64,000 nucleotides of DNA from assembly GCA_006384855.1 (NCBI GenBank), contig VCJN01000280.1, positions 59,810 to 123,809 of the forward strand. Reading direction: 5' to 3'. Below the pieces are notes generated by a model. That model ran no database searches and was not told the DNA's origin. It saw nothing but the letters and a program-made list of their open reading frames with translations. Origin of the DNA: Tetraselmis striata (lineage: Eukaryota > Chlorophyta > Chlorodendrophyceae > Chlorodendrales > Chlorodendraceae). The translations under genes were made by a program, and so were the position numbers. Shown here in pieces: positions 44,706 through 55,640 of this stretch (position 1 is its first letter; each line of letters begins with the position of its first letter).

Positions 44706-46053
44706 GCAGGCGCGTATATTCGTCCCATTATTCCCGGCAGGGTACCCACGTGACGCATACCATAGTGTGACACGCATGAAGATAGCGTAGGGGGCATTGT
44801 CCTTAGCAGTAACGCCGCATTATTGTACATATGTGCACATATATATGTACACTAGCCACACAGGGAGGTCTGTACCTCATTTAATGTACTGCGGGAGTAC
44901 AATGCACGCGCTGAAGCCCCTTTGACAGATGTCATGGAGGGCGAGCGTAGGGCCTTGGCCGCAGCCGGCTTTGCATAGGCGGCAAGAGTTATCCCGGCGG
45001 TGCAGCTGCCGGCCGCCTTGTCCAAAATAGAGAGCTCACCGTGCCGGGTGGGGTACAACCGCCAGTGACATCTTCATCCAGACTTGGCCTGCGGCGTTGC
45101 CTGGCAGGCTCGCAGAGTCAAGTCGGCCAACAGGATGACATAAATCACAGATCTCGATCTGATAACACATCTGGCCCACCGGAAGGTCCGCGCTCGCGCT
45201 CATGTCCTCACTGCCGCATGCGGTCGGGTGCCCCCCCCCCCCCCACGCCGATGCTTTTAACAAACTAACGTCCAATACCACTGCCGCACGTGGCCCAGGC
45301 TGCCGCCTCTTTACTTGTGGCATGGGTTTGGCTAGCCGCAGAGTGGGTTGTTATCCTTGCATGACCTGCTCTGGCGCATATTCAAGTGAGCCTTGTAATG
45401 CCTGACATCCGATCGTTGGCCGGGAGCTAGATGGTTTCCACGTATAGTATGGAGGACACTCTGGGAGCATCTAAACCCCACGTTCTGTAAACTATGTACA
45501 TATATAATAACCCTATTGACTGTCCACCGCGATTGAATAAGGTAGGTAGTCATGCCGAAACATAAGTGCACAAGTATCTATGGCACACAAGGATGAATTT
45601 GCGGTGTGTATAGCTATGGCGTGAGTGTAAACAGTTTTGGCACCGCTATTGAGCAGAGACACATGAACACATCGCTGACATTGTCACACGTTGGCCTGGC
45701 CGGACCCACCCACCGAACCCTGGATTTGGCCAGTATTGACCGGGGTTGCCGTATATCCCCTCACAAGCCCCGAACGAGTATTTTTGGGGCCCTCTCCACC
45801 GTGGGGGCCCACCACAGGTCAAATCGTTTTCTCTCCCCACCCTCCTGCTGCTGGAATAAAGAGGATGCCACCCGGTTGTACGGGGGTGTGCACCGGATGG
45901 GCATATCAATGAAGGCGAAGATGTGTGCGTACGTGTGTGACTGGAAGCGTGTGACTGTGCCATAATACTCCTGATGGACTCCTTGCGGTCTTTCCTTACA
46001 AGATACACGGGCACAGTGTGCGGTTCTGCAGCTAGCGGAGTGGGGACTGCGCC
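44706..46053. other. Intergenic region
   Basis: No gene supported. A poly-C run of about 14 nt lies at 45230-45244 and a short ACATATATATGTAC palindrome near 44837. Confidence 0.6.
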
Positions 46054-47267
46054 CTATGCTGGCTTCTTCTTGGGGCGCCACAGCAGGTCCTCGCACGGCA
46101 CTTGGTCCAGCTTCGAGGCAAGGATGAAGTCATTCTCCGTGAGGCCCGATTGCGAGTGCGTCCACACCTCCACGCAGACTCGGTTCCACCCCTGCCATAG
46201 GCCAATCCGAGCGGGCTCACTGGCGTGAAAGGGATGGAGTGCGTTCGAGTGCAGGCAGGGGAGGGGCCCTGCGGCGGGCAGGACCTCGAGATGCAGGTCA
46301 GGGTGGTGGTTCTCGGCCTCGGCCACCTCCGCGAGGCGACCGAAAAACTCCAGTCCCTGTACCCGCCAAGGCAAGCTTGGTGAGCGGTGTGCCCCTGAAC
46401 ACCTTGGAGGCTGGGCATGGTTTGTCGTTTGAGGTACATTGCTACATCGAAAAGCATACTCGTCTTCAGAGAAGCGGTGTTGGGGGGAAGGAGCAAGCAA
46501 GGACGAGGGGGAGGTAGGAGAGTAGGGCAAAGCGCGCGGAAGAAGAGGTAGAGTGATGCAGGACGGGGACAGAGGGAAAAGGGGAGGGGGAAAAGGGGGG
46601 GGGGGTCACCGCGGAGAAGTTTCTCACTTTCCATCGTCGGCGTAGACGCAGGTGCCCCTCGAGGTCCGCGTACACCTCCCATTCAGGAACCTGGGAATGT
46701 AGTCGTGCGTGCGCGTAAGTTGCGGCGTTGATGGAGTCTGATACGCACAAGATTGCCGACATTATCCGGCGCAGCTCCATTTTACACATAATGCTACAAC
46801 ACCTCCCCCCTCCCCAATCACACACACACACACACACACACCGATCCGCCGCACCTGGTGCTGCATCGTGTCTGCAGAGTCGCGGCTGAGCGCATAGCAC
46901 ATCCCCATAAAGCCGAGCGCGGACGGGCTCTCGCCGCACGGGATGCAGCTCCGTTGGTGCAGCTGCGCGCCTGGGTCGCGACGAAAAGGGGGAGAGGGGT
47001 GAGTTGGGTCGTCGAGAAGATGGTTCGAGCAAGGCGTGTCGCAGCAGGGCAAGGACAAACTCCGCTACCGGGAAGAATGAGAGCAGTCGATCGGCCGCAG
47101 CGAACCGGCGCGCGAATACCAGCACCTGCTGGTCGGCAGCCACGCGGGCTCGGTCGCGTCCGGAGGCGGCAGACCCGCTCGCCTCGGTTGCGCGGATGGC
47201 CCGCGCCCGGCGACGGCACGCCGAGCCTTGCCGTCGCAAGCGTGGCCTTCGCAAGTGAGGACGCCAT
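46054..47267 (-). CDS. Pterin-4a-carbinolamine dehydratase family protein, RAF2-like, probably plastid
   Basis: Three downstream exons are secure on the minus strand: 46962-46855, 46690-46610, 46356-46054, all joining in phase 0. They read RSCIPCGESPSALGFMG, VPEWEVYADLEGHLRLRRRW, KVRNFSA, then GLEFFGRLAEVAEAENHHPD and VEVWTHSQSGLTENDFILAS. HHPD plus the TH..GLTENDF block are the family hallmarks, and CxPC followed by VPxWE is its usual N-terminus. The LRRRWKVRNF spacing resembles plant RAF2, a plastid relative linked to Rubisco assembly. A leader with MASSLAKATLATARLGVPSP at 47267 fits a transit peptide, but the exon joining it to 46962 could not be resolved. The insert between the histidine motif and RVCVEVW is longer than usual and may hide an unspliced intron. 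TGTAA, a common green-algal poly(A) signal, lies about 50 nt past the stop. Confidence 0.78.
46818..46840. repeat. (CA)n microsatellite in an intron
   Basis: About eleven CA units within the intron between 46690 and 46855. Confidence 0.9.
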
Positions 47268-47304
47268 AGCGGTGGAGGGAGGTCTGACGGCCTGCGCGAC
47301 TTGT

Positions 47305-47336
47305 TCGACAGCACTTTGGTAACGAAGTGCTGTCGA
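47305..47336. promoter_or_regulatory. Perfect 12-bp inverted repeat near the 5' end of the dehydratase gene
   Basis: TCGACAGCACTT (47305-47316), an 8-nt loop, then AAGTGCTGTCGA (47325-47336). It lies 38 bp upstream of the likely start codon, so it would fall in the promoter or 5' UTR. Function unknown. Confidence 0.5.
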
Positions 47337-47924
47337 CTAAATCACGTCACCAACATCTGCCGCTGCAGGCTGACGAAGGCTGCTGACCTGGCTCACGATT
47401 ACTGGTGTGAATTACAAGAAGGCCAGTAACAAATCCACCGCGCGCTGATAGGTCTGATAGTCGCTAGGGATCCTTAATCCTTACATTTCGCCGACTTCGG
47501 AGCTGTGGTGACAGTGGCGGCGAATAAATGATGTTTCTGGATGGGGCGGCACGGGCGCGTGCTTCGCGCGCTATCCGCTTGAGCCGGCGGCGTTACGAAT
47601 AATTCAAGTATAAATATTATTCAACGCCTATTAATACTCCGACAGGTGCTGCGAAAGCTGAACCAGCTGGAGAGGAGATAAAGCGACACTACTAGGTCAG
47701 GGTGTAGTGGGCCGCGGGGATCGTAGGAACCTCGGCTATCCCACTACAAATAGTTAGGAGGTCTGCAAGATCCGGCTCAGTTCCGGCTTTTCCATCGCTC
47801 CCGCCCATCTCGCTTTACGCGATTCAGCCAGAGAAGTAGGAGTAAGGTCTAAGGTATTAACTTCTCTTCGACAATATCTAATATCGATGAAGCAACTATA
47901 GCCGGCACCTCAGACTCTCAGACG
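47337..47924. other. Intergenic region upstream of the SINE
   Basis: No gene supported. TACTGGTGTGAATTACAA(G/A)AAGG-like sequence at about 47400 resembles stretches at about 13338 and 30598, so a short dispersed repeat may be present. Confidence 0.45.
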
Positions 47925-48226
47925 ACTGGCTGAGAGTAAAAGTAAAGTAAAGTTCGCCCCGGGACATCGGCCGAAGCCGCCCCAGCACTTGACCTCGTGC
48001 GCCAACTGCAGTCGTAGGTCTGGCATAGCCCAAAGACCATTGCCTCATTCGAACCCCGAAGGGCTAATGCATCAACCGGGTAAACCCGGGACACGCCGGG
48101 CCGATATTGCCGAAGTACATCAGCCAGGAATCGAACCCGGGTCTCTCGCATACGAGACGACCGCTCTACCGAGCGGACAAGGGATGTACCTGTGCGACAG
48201 TACTGTGAGAGTACTGGCTGAGAGTA
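47925..48226 (-). mobile_element. Full-length tRNA-derived SINE with 14-bp target-site duplication
   Basis: The element (47939-48212, minus strand) is flanked by ACTGGCTGAGAGTA at 47925-47938 and 48213-48226. Near its 5' end it has a tRNA-like head with an A box (GCTCGGTAGAGCGG) and a B box (GGGTTCGATTCC). A body of about 150 bp follows (TTCGAATGAGGC, GGTCAAGTGCTGGGGCGG), then the end CCCGGGGCGAACTTTACTTTACTTTTA. The tRNA head implies RNA polymerase III transcription. Non-coding, so it depends on a LINE for movement. Confidence 0.88.
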
Positions 48227-48430
48227 CTGTGCGACAAGGGCCACTTATTAGAGCAAACACCATACTATAATTGACGACTGTGTTTACATCTCAATTAATT
48301 GTGGCCCAGCCCCTCCAGAAAACAATACCAAACGATCAACAACACAATCCGCTTCGAAGCGCCGGGCCGCATCCCGCACAAGGCGCGGGATATATATGGA
48401 TATCAGTGCCGATACGCGCCCGGTTCAAAG

Positions 48431-49354
48431 TTTTTTTTTCGCCCCCGGGACAGGACTGGCACCAGTGACCTCGCAGCGTCTCTACGACGGCCGTTTAGGC
48501 AGCAATCCAGTTACGGAAAGCCCTGGGTAGGCGACGCTCCGTTATAGTCATCAAGCAAATTGCCGAGGCATTCTGCAAGACTAATTGAAGGCCAGTGACG
48601 GAATTTCCAACACTGTTGGATCACCGTCTAAAACACTGCCATCAAAAATACCCGGCACTCACCACGAAAGGTCCGCCCTACCCGTTTGGGCGTCGGCCCA
48701 TTCGAGTAATGCGAGTTGGGGCAAGCCCCAACCCGCGGAGCAAAGCATTTCGGGAGTGCGATACATGTGCAACAAAAAAGGCAATGTGAGGGAGGGCCCG
48801 ACGCCATAGCTGGAAAAATTTCCCATTCCCAGTAAAATCAAGGGCGCCGTGAAGGGAGGGGGGGACCCCGCCCAATATAAAGGCAGTTAAGTCTTCAGGT
48901 GTTGACGCAATAACTCGACTACTAATAAAATCCCTGAACTCCGGAACTAACAACCCAAAAGTATGACGGTGATACCCCCACCGCGGGCACTCCACCATCA
49001 TATGTTCGATAGTCTCAGATTCACCTCCGCCACATGCAGGGCAGTGTTCAAGGAACCGCTCAGGCATGGCATGAATCCGGGCCAATCGGCGGGCAGTGGG
49101 AAATACTCGGGTGCGTAATTGTATCATAATGTGCAACCCGGCCACAACCCCCGCGGGGACACCCACACCGTACTGTGGCAACGGGTTTGACGCATAGGAC
49201 GCCTGGACATATATACCCAGGTGCTATTGCGTGCTAACGATGCCGACGATTCGTAACGCGCCCACACCGATGCCTTTACTAGTTTAGCGGCATCGCGCGC
49301 GGCTAGTGACCTCCACTCAAGTGGAAGGTGCGCCCACTCAGCTAGCCCTATGTT
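48431..49354 (-). mobile_element. LINE family A copy, minus strand, cut by the 5' LTR
   Basis: The 3' terminus is the T run at 48431-48439 (minus-strand A run). The open C-terminal part (49181-48678) has the Cys/His cluster CPACGGGESETIEHMMVECP. A frameshift near 49160 separates it from SLAARDAAKLVKASVWARYE. The copy stops exactly at the LTR start (49355), and the missing LINE sequence does not resume beyond the other LTR. Confidence 0.85.
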
Positions 49355-49767
49355 TGTTATACTCCATTTCCCTATAGCCATAATGTTCTGCTATACTAGC
49401 AGGTATAACTCCCCGCAAAGGTCGTACGACTACGCATCCGCGGAGTCGCTGTACATATTAGTATTGCGGGCGTAAATATTAGTAGTATAAGGCCGAGGAC
49501 TGTTCTGGAATTCTCTAGAGTTCTCTGACTCAGGCCTTACGTGGCTAACACAGCACGGGTATCCCATGACACCCGGCTAACATAGCACAGGTATGACTAT
49601 GACCTCGGCGGGTATAAATACCGCCTCGGACAAGTCTACTAGGCAGAATTCAGAGACAGAACTATAACCCAGGAACCCCTGTAACCAGAAGAGATTGGCC
49701 ATACTTTCTAAATCCTTCCGCTGCATCCTAAAGGGCCTAAAGAACAGGCTTAAGCTAGAGCCTAACA
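49355..49767 (+). repeat. 5' LTR of the Ty3 chromovirus
   Basis: 413 bp, TG...CA ends, TATAAATA at 49613-49620. It differs from the 3' LTR by four substitutions and one single-base indel by eye (about 1%), which indicates a young insertion. Confidence 0.95.
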
Positions 49768-49769
49768 TT

Positions 49770-49787
49770 TGGTTTCGGAGCTTAGAC
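49770..49787 (+). other. Candidate primer-binding site
   Basis: TGGTTTCGGAGCTTAGAC begins 3 nt after the LTR and starts with TGG, the complement of a tRNA CCA end. The priming tRNA could not be assigned. Confidence 0.55.
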
Positions 49788-49806
49788 AGCGGTAAGCGAC
49801 GTAAAG

Positions 49807-50967
49807 ATGGCTACACCAGGAGAGACACCACCTGAGGACAGCGGAAGCTTTCCGGTAGCGGCCACTGCCGGCGAAGCACAGCCGATTCCGCTCGAAGGAG
49901 GTCAAGAGGGCACGCAACCGACCCTCGCAACCATGATGAGCATGCTTCAACGACTAGCCGACCGAGTCGAGACTATGTCGACGGAACAAGCGAAGATGCA
50001 AGATGTAGCGCAAGCTACAACGGCGGCAACGGCGGAGATTCGCCGCTTGGACGAGTACGTGCGACAAGGCTTCAGTCATTTCGACGACCGAGTGAACCGG
50101 AGCCGAGTTGTAGAGCAGCAGATGCGAGACCAGCTTCGTTCTGCCCGGACCAGCGACATGCCTGGGCTCATGCCGAGCGATGTGAAACCAGCGAAGATCG
50201 AGAAGCTATCGACTACGAATATCGACGAGCTACGGAACTGGTTTCGTCATGCACGGGGTTACCTGAAATATCACAATGTAAACCCGGAGGAACCTCGTAG
50301 CGTGTACTGGGCATCTGGCTATTTTCACGGACCCGTATCCAAGTGGTGGTACGCGCAAGTGGCGAGTACGCACGACGAAATTGGCGGCGGTTTTACCGGT
50401 ATTACGCATATGGAGGCGGCACTAATCACCGAATTCTGTGGACGTACACCGGCGAAGCAAGCTCGTATCAATCTGGATCGCGCGACACAGCGGACTACAG
50501 TACAGAAGTACGCGAATTATTTCCGCGAGCAACTACTGGAGTTACCACATCGTCACGAGGAAGATAATGTACATGACTTCCAGCGCGGACTGAAACCCCA
50601 TATTCGAAAGGAAGTTGCCCTGAAAAACCCTAAGACCCTGGCAGAAGCTGTACAGGCAGCTCTGGCTGTTGAAGCTGCGGAGCGGGAGACAGATGTGCAC
50701 CGCGAGATCCGTCGCGAGCGCCTAAACATCATGGACGACGATGGCGACGACGACGAGCAGTACTACAGCAGTGCTGAGGGTGAGGCTACAGAACAAGAAG
50801 ACGACCTGTTGATGGCGCGGCGATTGACCGAGGAGGAGTTTGAGAGATTTAAGAAGGAAAGTCGCTGCTTTATCTGCAGGGCGAAAGGTCATATTGCGTC
50901 CGCGTGCCCGAGCAAGAAGAAGAAGATTTCTGAATATCGACCCAGAAAGACCCGGCCGGGAAACTAA
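49807..50967 (+). CDS. Gag of the chromovirus
   Basis: 386 aa from the first ATG after the primer site. The N-terminus contains a predicted coiled coil ([20 protein letters not shown]). The central capsid region includes [34 protein letters not shown] and [20 protein letters not shown], and is followed by [19 protein letters not shown]. This is the retrotransposon-gag pattern. Near the C-terminus a canonical zinc knuckle [14 protein letters not shown] (CX2CX4HX4C) binds RNA. The protein forms the particle and packages the RNA. The frame ends at TAA 50965-50967, directly after a slippery heptamer, so a minor share of ribosomes should continue into pol. Confidence 0.93.
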   Translation: MATPGETPPEDSGSFPVAATAGEAQPIPLEGGQEGTQPTLATMMSMLQRLADRVETMSTEQAKMQDVAQATTAATAEIRRLDEYVRQGFSHFDDRVNRSRVVEQQMRDQLRSARTSDMPGLMPSDVKPAKIEKLSTTNIDELRNWFRHARGYLKYHNVNPEEPRSVYWASGYFHGPVSKWWYAQVASTHDEIGGGFTGITHMEAALITEFCGRTPAKQARINLDRATQRTTVQKYANYFREQLLELPHRHEEDNVHDFQRGLKPHIRKEVALKNPKTLAEAVQAALAVEAAERETDVHREIRRERLNIMDDDGDDDEQYYSSAEGEATEQEDDLLMARRLTEEEFERFKKESRCFICRAKGHIASACPSKKKKISEYRPRKTRPGN

Positions 50968-50998
50968 GACGTGAGTCGGCCGCGCGCGGCGCGCGACA
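50958..50998 (+). promoter_or_regulatory. Programmed -1 ribosomal frameshift signal between gag and pol
   Basis: GGGAAAC at 50958-50964 is in the right phase (G GGA AAC in gag codons) and is followed at once by the gag TAA. The -1 frame is open from 50934 and continues unbroken to 53042. About 10 nt downstream, a very GC-rich self-complementary stretch (GTCGGCCGCGCG ... CGCGCGAC) could form the stimulating stem. G-GGA-AAC is an established slippery site in retroviruses. Confidence 0.75.
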
Positions 50999-53900
50999 GG
51001 GTGAAGGACTGTCCCCTAAAACGGCTCGCGAGACTACAGAAGTACAGCCCTCGTATCCTCGAACGACACTGAGGCCTGATTTCCTCCACAAGGATTTCAG
51101 CGACTGGATGGTACGTCGCGAATTATTTCACGAGTACACGAAGAAATACGGACCCTGCGACCTGGACGGAGCTTGCGATAATGACGGCCTGAATTCTCAA
51201 GTTTCTGGTAGTTTTTGCTGTCCGACGCGCCCATTTCAGGAACAGGATCTCGGAGAATATCGGCGTATTTGGCTAAATGCCCCGTATGACCGAATTGAAG
51301 AATTTTTGGGCCACTACCTTCGACAGAAGTTATTGCATCCGCATCTACGAGCAATTATTGTGGTCCCAAAATGGTCGCGTAAGCCGTGGTTTCGACTACT
51401 GAGAAATTTTCGTCTGGTGGATGAGTTGCCAGCGGAGACTTCTGTGTTTACGTGTCCAACGAACGATGGCATAGAAGGTGCGAGACAAGATGTTGGCCCC
51501 ACTCGATGGGCGACACAGATCTACGCTGACGATGGCGCCGGCGTACGGTTTCTACCGCAGCACCTGAGAACCCCACCGAAGCCTGAGTGGACGCACTCGA
51601 AGGTTCTAGTAACCGATGGAAGACGAGTGCTTCTGACTGTAGAAGACAGCGGACTGATTTGGTTTCCAGAAGGCAAGCGCGGCGACACGGACGCGACGCC
51701 GGAGACAACAGCAGTACGACGATTACTCGAGCAAACTGGGTACCGGGTACAGGAGAGCAATCTACGGTACCTCGGCACTCAGCGGACGGGAGACAACCGG
51801 TGTCCCGTATACCTGTATCGCGTTCGTCGTAATACTGTACCTACGAAGACCCCTTTGAACCGTGCATTATGGACAACCTGGAAGAAATTATTGGAGGCAC
51901 GAAGTACGGGTTATCTGGAGACGGAGACAGTACGCTACCCACTACGGTACGAAAGCTTCGGCGAACAAATTGATGAATATGTCAACCGTAACGTCCGACT
52001 ACCTGGCGAAGACTCCACATCGCGTTTGTGCAACGTATCTTCACCGAGTGGTACCCGACTGCTGACTATTACTGGCGAATTGCGAGGACGACACTGTAAA
52101 ATACTGGTGGACTCTGGTGCAACCGAAAATTTTGCGAGTACCGAATGGGTGCAATTGCATCAGTGCCCTACAGTATCCGGAGGAAAACACCGTATAAAAC
52201 TGGCGAACGGCAGTATGAGTACCAGTACCAAACGGCTGAGGAGCGAAGTACTTACCGTAGGAGCTTTCGACTATAAATTGGACGCTATAGTTACAGACCT
52301 GGAGAAATTCGACATTATTCTCGGACAACCTTGGCTGGAAACAGTTAATCCTGACATCGACTGGACTGCTAAAATTATTAAACACCGGAAGACTGGACAA
52401 CACATTGCTACAGCGGAACAGTATACAGTACCTACGACGGTTTACCATCTGGACGCGGCTAAGATGGCGAAGGAGCTGAGGAAGAGTCGCGGCGAGGAAC
52501 TGTTTGCTGTTGCGGTACGCGAGGTGTTCGATGCGGTAGCTGAGCTGCGCACGGACCAGTCGACCGAGTGGACCGAGGAGCTCAAGGAGTCCCTTATGGA
52601 GTTTGCAGACATCATCGCGGAGCCTACTGACCTGCCACCGGAGCGCGAGTTCGACTTTGAGATCAACCTGGAGAGTGATGAACCCCCCAAAGAACGAACG
52701 TACCGTATGTCACCAGCGGAGTTGCAGGAGGTACGGTCACAACTGGAGGAATTGTTGGCAAAAGGGTGGATTCGTCCGTCCAAGTCAAACTACGGCGCCC
52801 CAATTTTATTTGTGCGTAAGAAAGACGGCACTCTGCGTATGTGTGTGGACTACCGTAAATTGAATGACCTTACGAAGAAAGACCGGACCCCGCTTCCTCG
52901 TATCGACGAATTATTGGACTCATTGCATGGTGCGACTATTTTCAGTACTCTGGACCTGTACAAAGGCTACCATCAAGTACGAATTAAACCGGAAGACATC
53001 CACAAAACAGCGTTCCGGACACACTATGGACTCTACGAGTACTGAGTGTTACCTTTCGGCTTGACAAACGCCCCAGCTGGATTCCAGACTATGATGAACC
53101 GTGTTTTGAGCCCATATCTCGGCAAATTCTGCGTGGTATACCTGGACGACGTGCTGATCTACAGCAAGACAGCTAAAGAGCATCTCGAGCACATCAGATT
53201 GGTGCTACGGGAGTTGCAACGACACCACTTGCATATCAAGCTGTCGAAGTGTTCGTTGGGCGGTACTAGCGTGGAGTTTTGGGGCCATATCGTCGAAGCA
53301 GGACAGATCAAGATGGACCCCCGGAAGGTGGAAGCAGTTCAACAGTGGCCCGTGCCGAAGACAGTAAAGGACGTACGAGGTTTTCTCGGCCTTGCTGGCT
53401 ATTACCGCAAGTTCATCCATAACTTCGCGGCTATTGCGGCGCCACTACATGACCTGACGAAGAATCAACCGGAGTTTGTGTGGACGCCTCGTGCTGATGC
53501 GGCGTTTCGTGCATTAAAGGACGCAATGGTACGAGCACCTGTACTGAGTATACCGGACACATCTGCGGACGCCCGTTACACATTGTATACAGATGCTTCT
53601 GGATTTGCAGTGGGAGCTGTGCTGCTGCAAGATCAAGGCTCAGGACTTCGACCTGTCGCGTACCATGCACGCAAGATGAACAAACACGAAGTTCACTACC
53701 CGGTACATGAGCAAGAGTTGTTAGCGGTTCGTGATGCACTCATCAAGTTCCGATGCTACCTTGATGGAGCGGCGGGCTTTACGGTCATCACCGACCATGA
53801 CACGCTACGGCACTTCTTTCGCCAACGCGATTTGTCGACGCGGCAAGTACGATGGCTGCAAGTGTTTGCGCCTTACCAACGACATATGGACATCGTCTAC

Positions 53901-55553
53901 AAGCGAGGAGCTGCCAATCATGCGGACGCCCTCTCTCGGCGACCCGACTTGAAGGATGCGCTACAGAAGCTAGATCTGCTGAACAACTGGTCAGAAGACG
54001 AGGCTGACTGCGAAATAAATTCAGTTTTATTTGCTATGGAGTCGCGACTACAGGCGGACAACAAATTTTACGACGAAATCAAGACCGCATATGACTCCGA
54101 CGAGTACCTGAAATCGCGGAAAGCTTTACCATCCTGGCTAGTACGTCACAGTAATGGTCTACTGTACGCCTACGGCTCACGACTTTACGTACCAAATGTG
54201 GCGGACCTGCGACAACGAGCACTGTACGAACTACATGACGCGCCTACTGCTGGACACCCAGGAGGACGACGACTACTGGCGCGTACTGTGGAACTGTACT
54301 GGTGGCCCCGTATGAAACAGACTGTCACTAACTACGTGCGACGCTGCCCTACCTGTCAACGTACTAAGGCGGCCCGGCATAAGCCATACGGCTTACTTCA
54401 GCCCCATGACGTACCGTCACGACCATTTGAGGTAATATCCCTGGATTTAATCACAGATCTTCCGGAGTGCCAGGGGTATGACTCAGTAGTGATTTTCGTA
54501 TGTCTACTGTCAAAGCGAGTAATTGTTGAGCCAACTACGAAGACAGTTACTGCTGAAGGCCTGGCGGAGATTATGCATCGCTCAGTTTTTCGTCATTTCG
54601 GTCTACCGGCTAAACTCATCTCTGACCGAGACCCCAGATTTATGTCGGAATTCTGGCAAGATATGTTCAAGACCATGGGTACTAAGCTGAACATCTCTAC
54701 AGCTTTCCATCCAGCAACCGATGGCCAGACGGAACGCACTAACCAAACTTGGGAGCAAGTGCTACGCTGCTACGTGCACCCCCTGCACGATGATTGGGTC
54801 AACCACCTCACCAACGTGGAGTTTGCGATCAACGCTGCTCAGTCGACTTCGACTACTATGTCCCCTTTCAAGGCGACTTTGGGATTCGAGCCGACTACAC
54901 CTGCTACTACTCAACTCGCAACCGAGCCGACTCGAGCTCTTCCGGAACACGTCAAGTATGTACAGGAGCTTCATCGCTTCGCGCATGATTGCGTACTGGA
55001 GGCTCAAACTCGTATGCAGACTGCAGCTAATCGTAAACGACTACCCGTACCATTCAAGACCGGCGACAGAGTTAAGCTGAAGGCGTCTCATCTGAAGTTT
55101 ATTCAGCAACCCTGTGCTAAGCTACGCGATCGCTACGTGGGCCCCTTCGTCATTACAGAGCAGATCTCGCCAGTTGCTTTCCGATTGCAACTACCTGCGG
55201 GCGTACGAGTCCACGACGTGGTGCACGCGAGTATGCTGGAAAAGTGGTATGACGACCCTGACCAACCGGCGAAGTCTGAACGAGTACCGATTGTCCACGA
55301 CGCAAACCGATTCCATGTTCAGGACATACTCGATGTTGCCTTCAACAACAATGGCACTGGACTACTGTTTCGAGTGCGATGGGCGTTCCCGTACAACGTA
55401 CCAAGCGAAGACACCTGGGAGCCCCTACGCGGAGTCAAGCACCTGGACATTTTCCGGTCGTTCTTACTGTCTAAACCATACCGACAGTTTACTGAGAGCC
55501 CAGACTTCATTCGGTTCCGGAATCGCTACCCAAGCCGAGTACCTTCCGCCTGA
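50964..55553 (+). CDS. Pol polyprotein: Dam-like, Nudix-like, protease, RT, RNase H, integrase, chromodomain
   Basis: 1,529 codons in the -1 frame relative to gag; the first Met is at 51108. Modules in order: (1) a Dam/N6-MTase-like region ([44 protein letters not shown]), about 51130-51420. (2) A Nudix-like region ([44 protein letters not shown]), about 51590-51840. (3) Protease VDSGATENF, about 52107. (4) RT with [34 protein letters not shown] and YLDDVLIYS. (5) RNase H ([23 protein letters not shown]). (6) Integrase with a HHCC zinc site, [17 protein letters not shown] and [10 protein letters not shown] (D,D,E). (7) GPY/F (YVGPFVI). (8) A chromodomain ([15 protein letters not shown]). TGA at 53043-53045 interrupts RT just before [13 protein letters not shown]; otherwise the frame is intact. 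Confidence 0.92.
53043..53045 (+). other. In-frame TGA inside RT
   Basis: Lies between THYGLYEY and [13 protein letters not shown], where active relatives have one or two ordinary residues. The frame is the same on both sides, so a point mutation (or, less likely, recoding) is the cause. Confidence 0.9.
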
Positions 55554-55627
55554 ACTTCAAAAAACAAGACCAAGACTGTAGTTTCCTGTAGTTCTGTGAT
55601 GCCTGCACAGCGAGGACGCTTGTGCTT

Positions 55628-55640
55628 AAGGGGGAGAGAG
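55628..55640 (+). other. Polypurine tract
   Basis: AAGGGGGAGAGAG directly abuts the 3' LTR start at 55641. It primes plus-strand DNA synthesis in LTR elements. Confidence 0.85.

Noticed and set aside
48120-48190. Stand-alone tRNA gene on the minus strand
   Set aside because: A and B boxes are clear, but the anticodon arm gives an 8-nt loop, the acceptor stem does not close, and the sequence runs directly into a SINE body bounded by target duplications.
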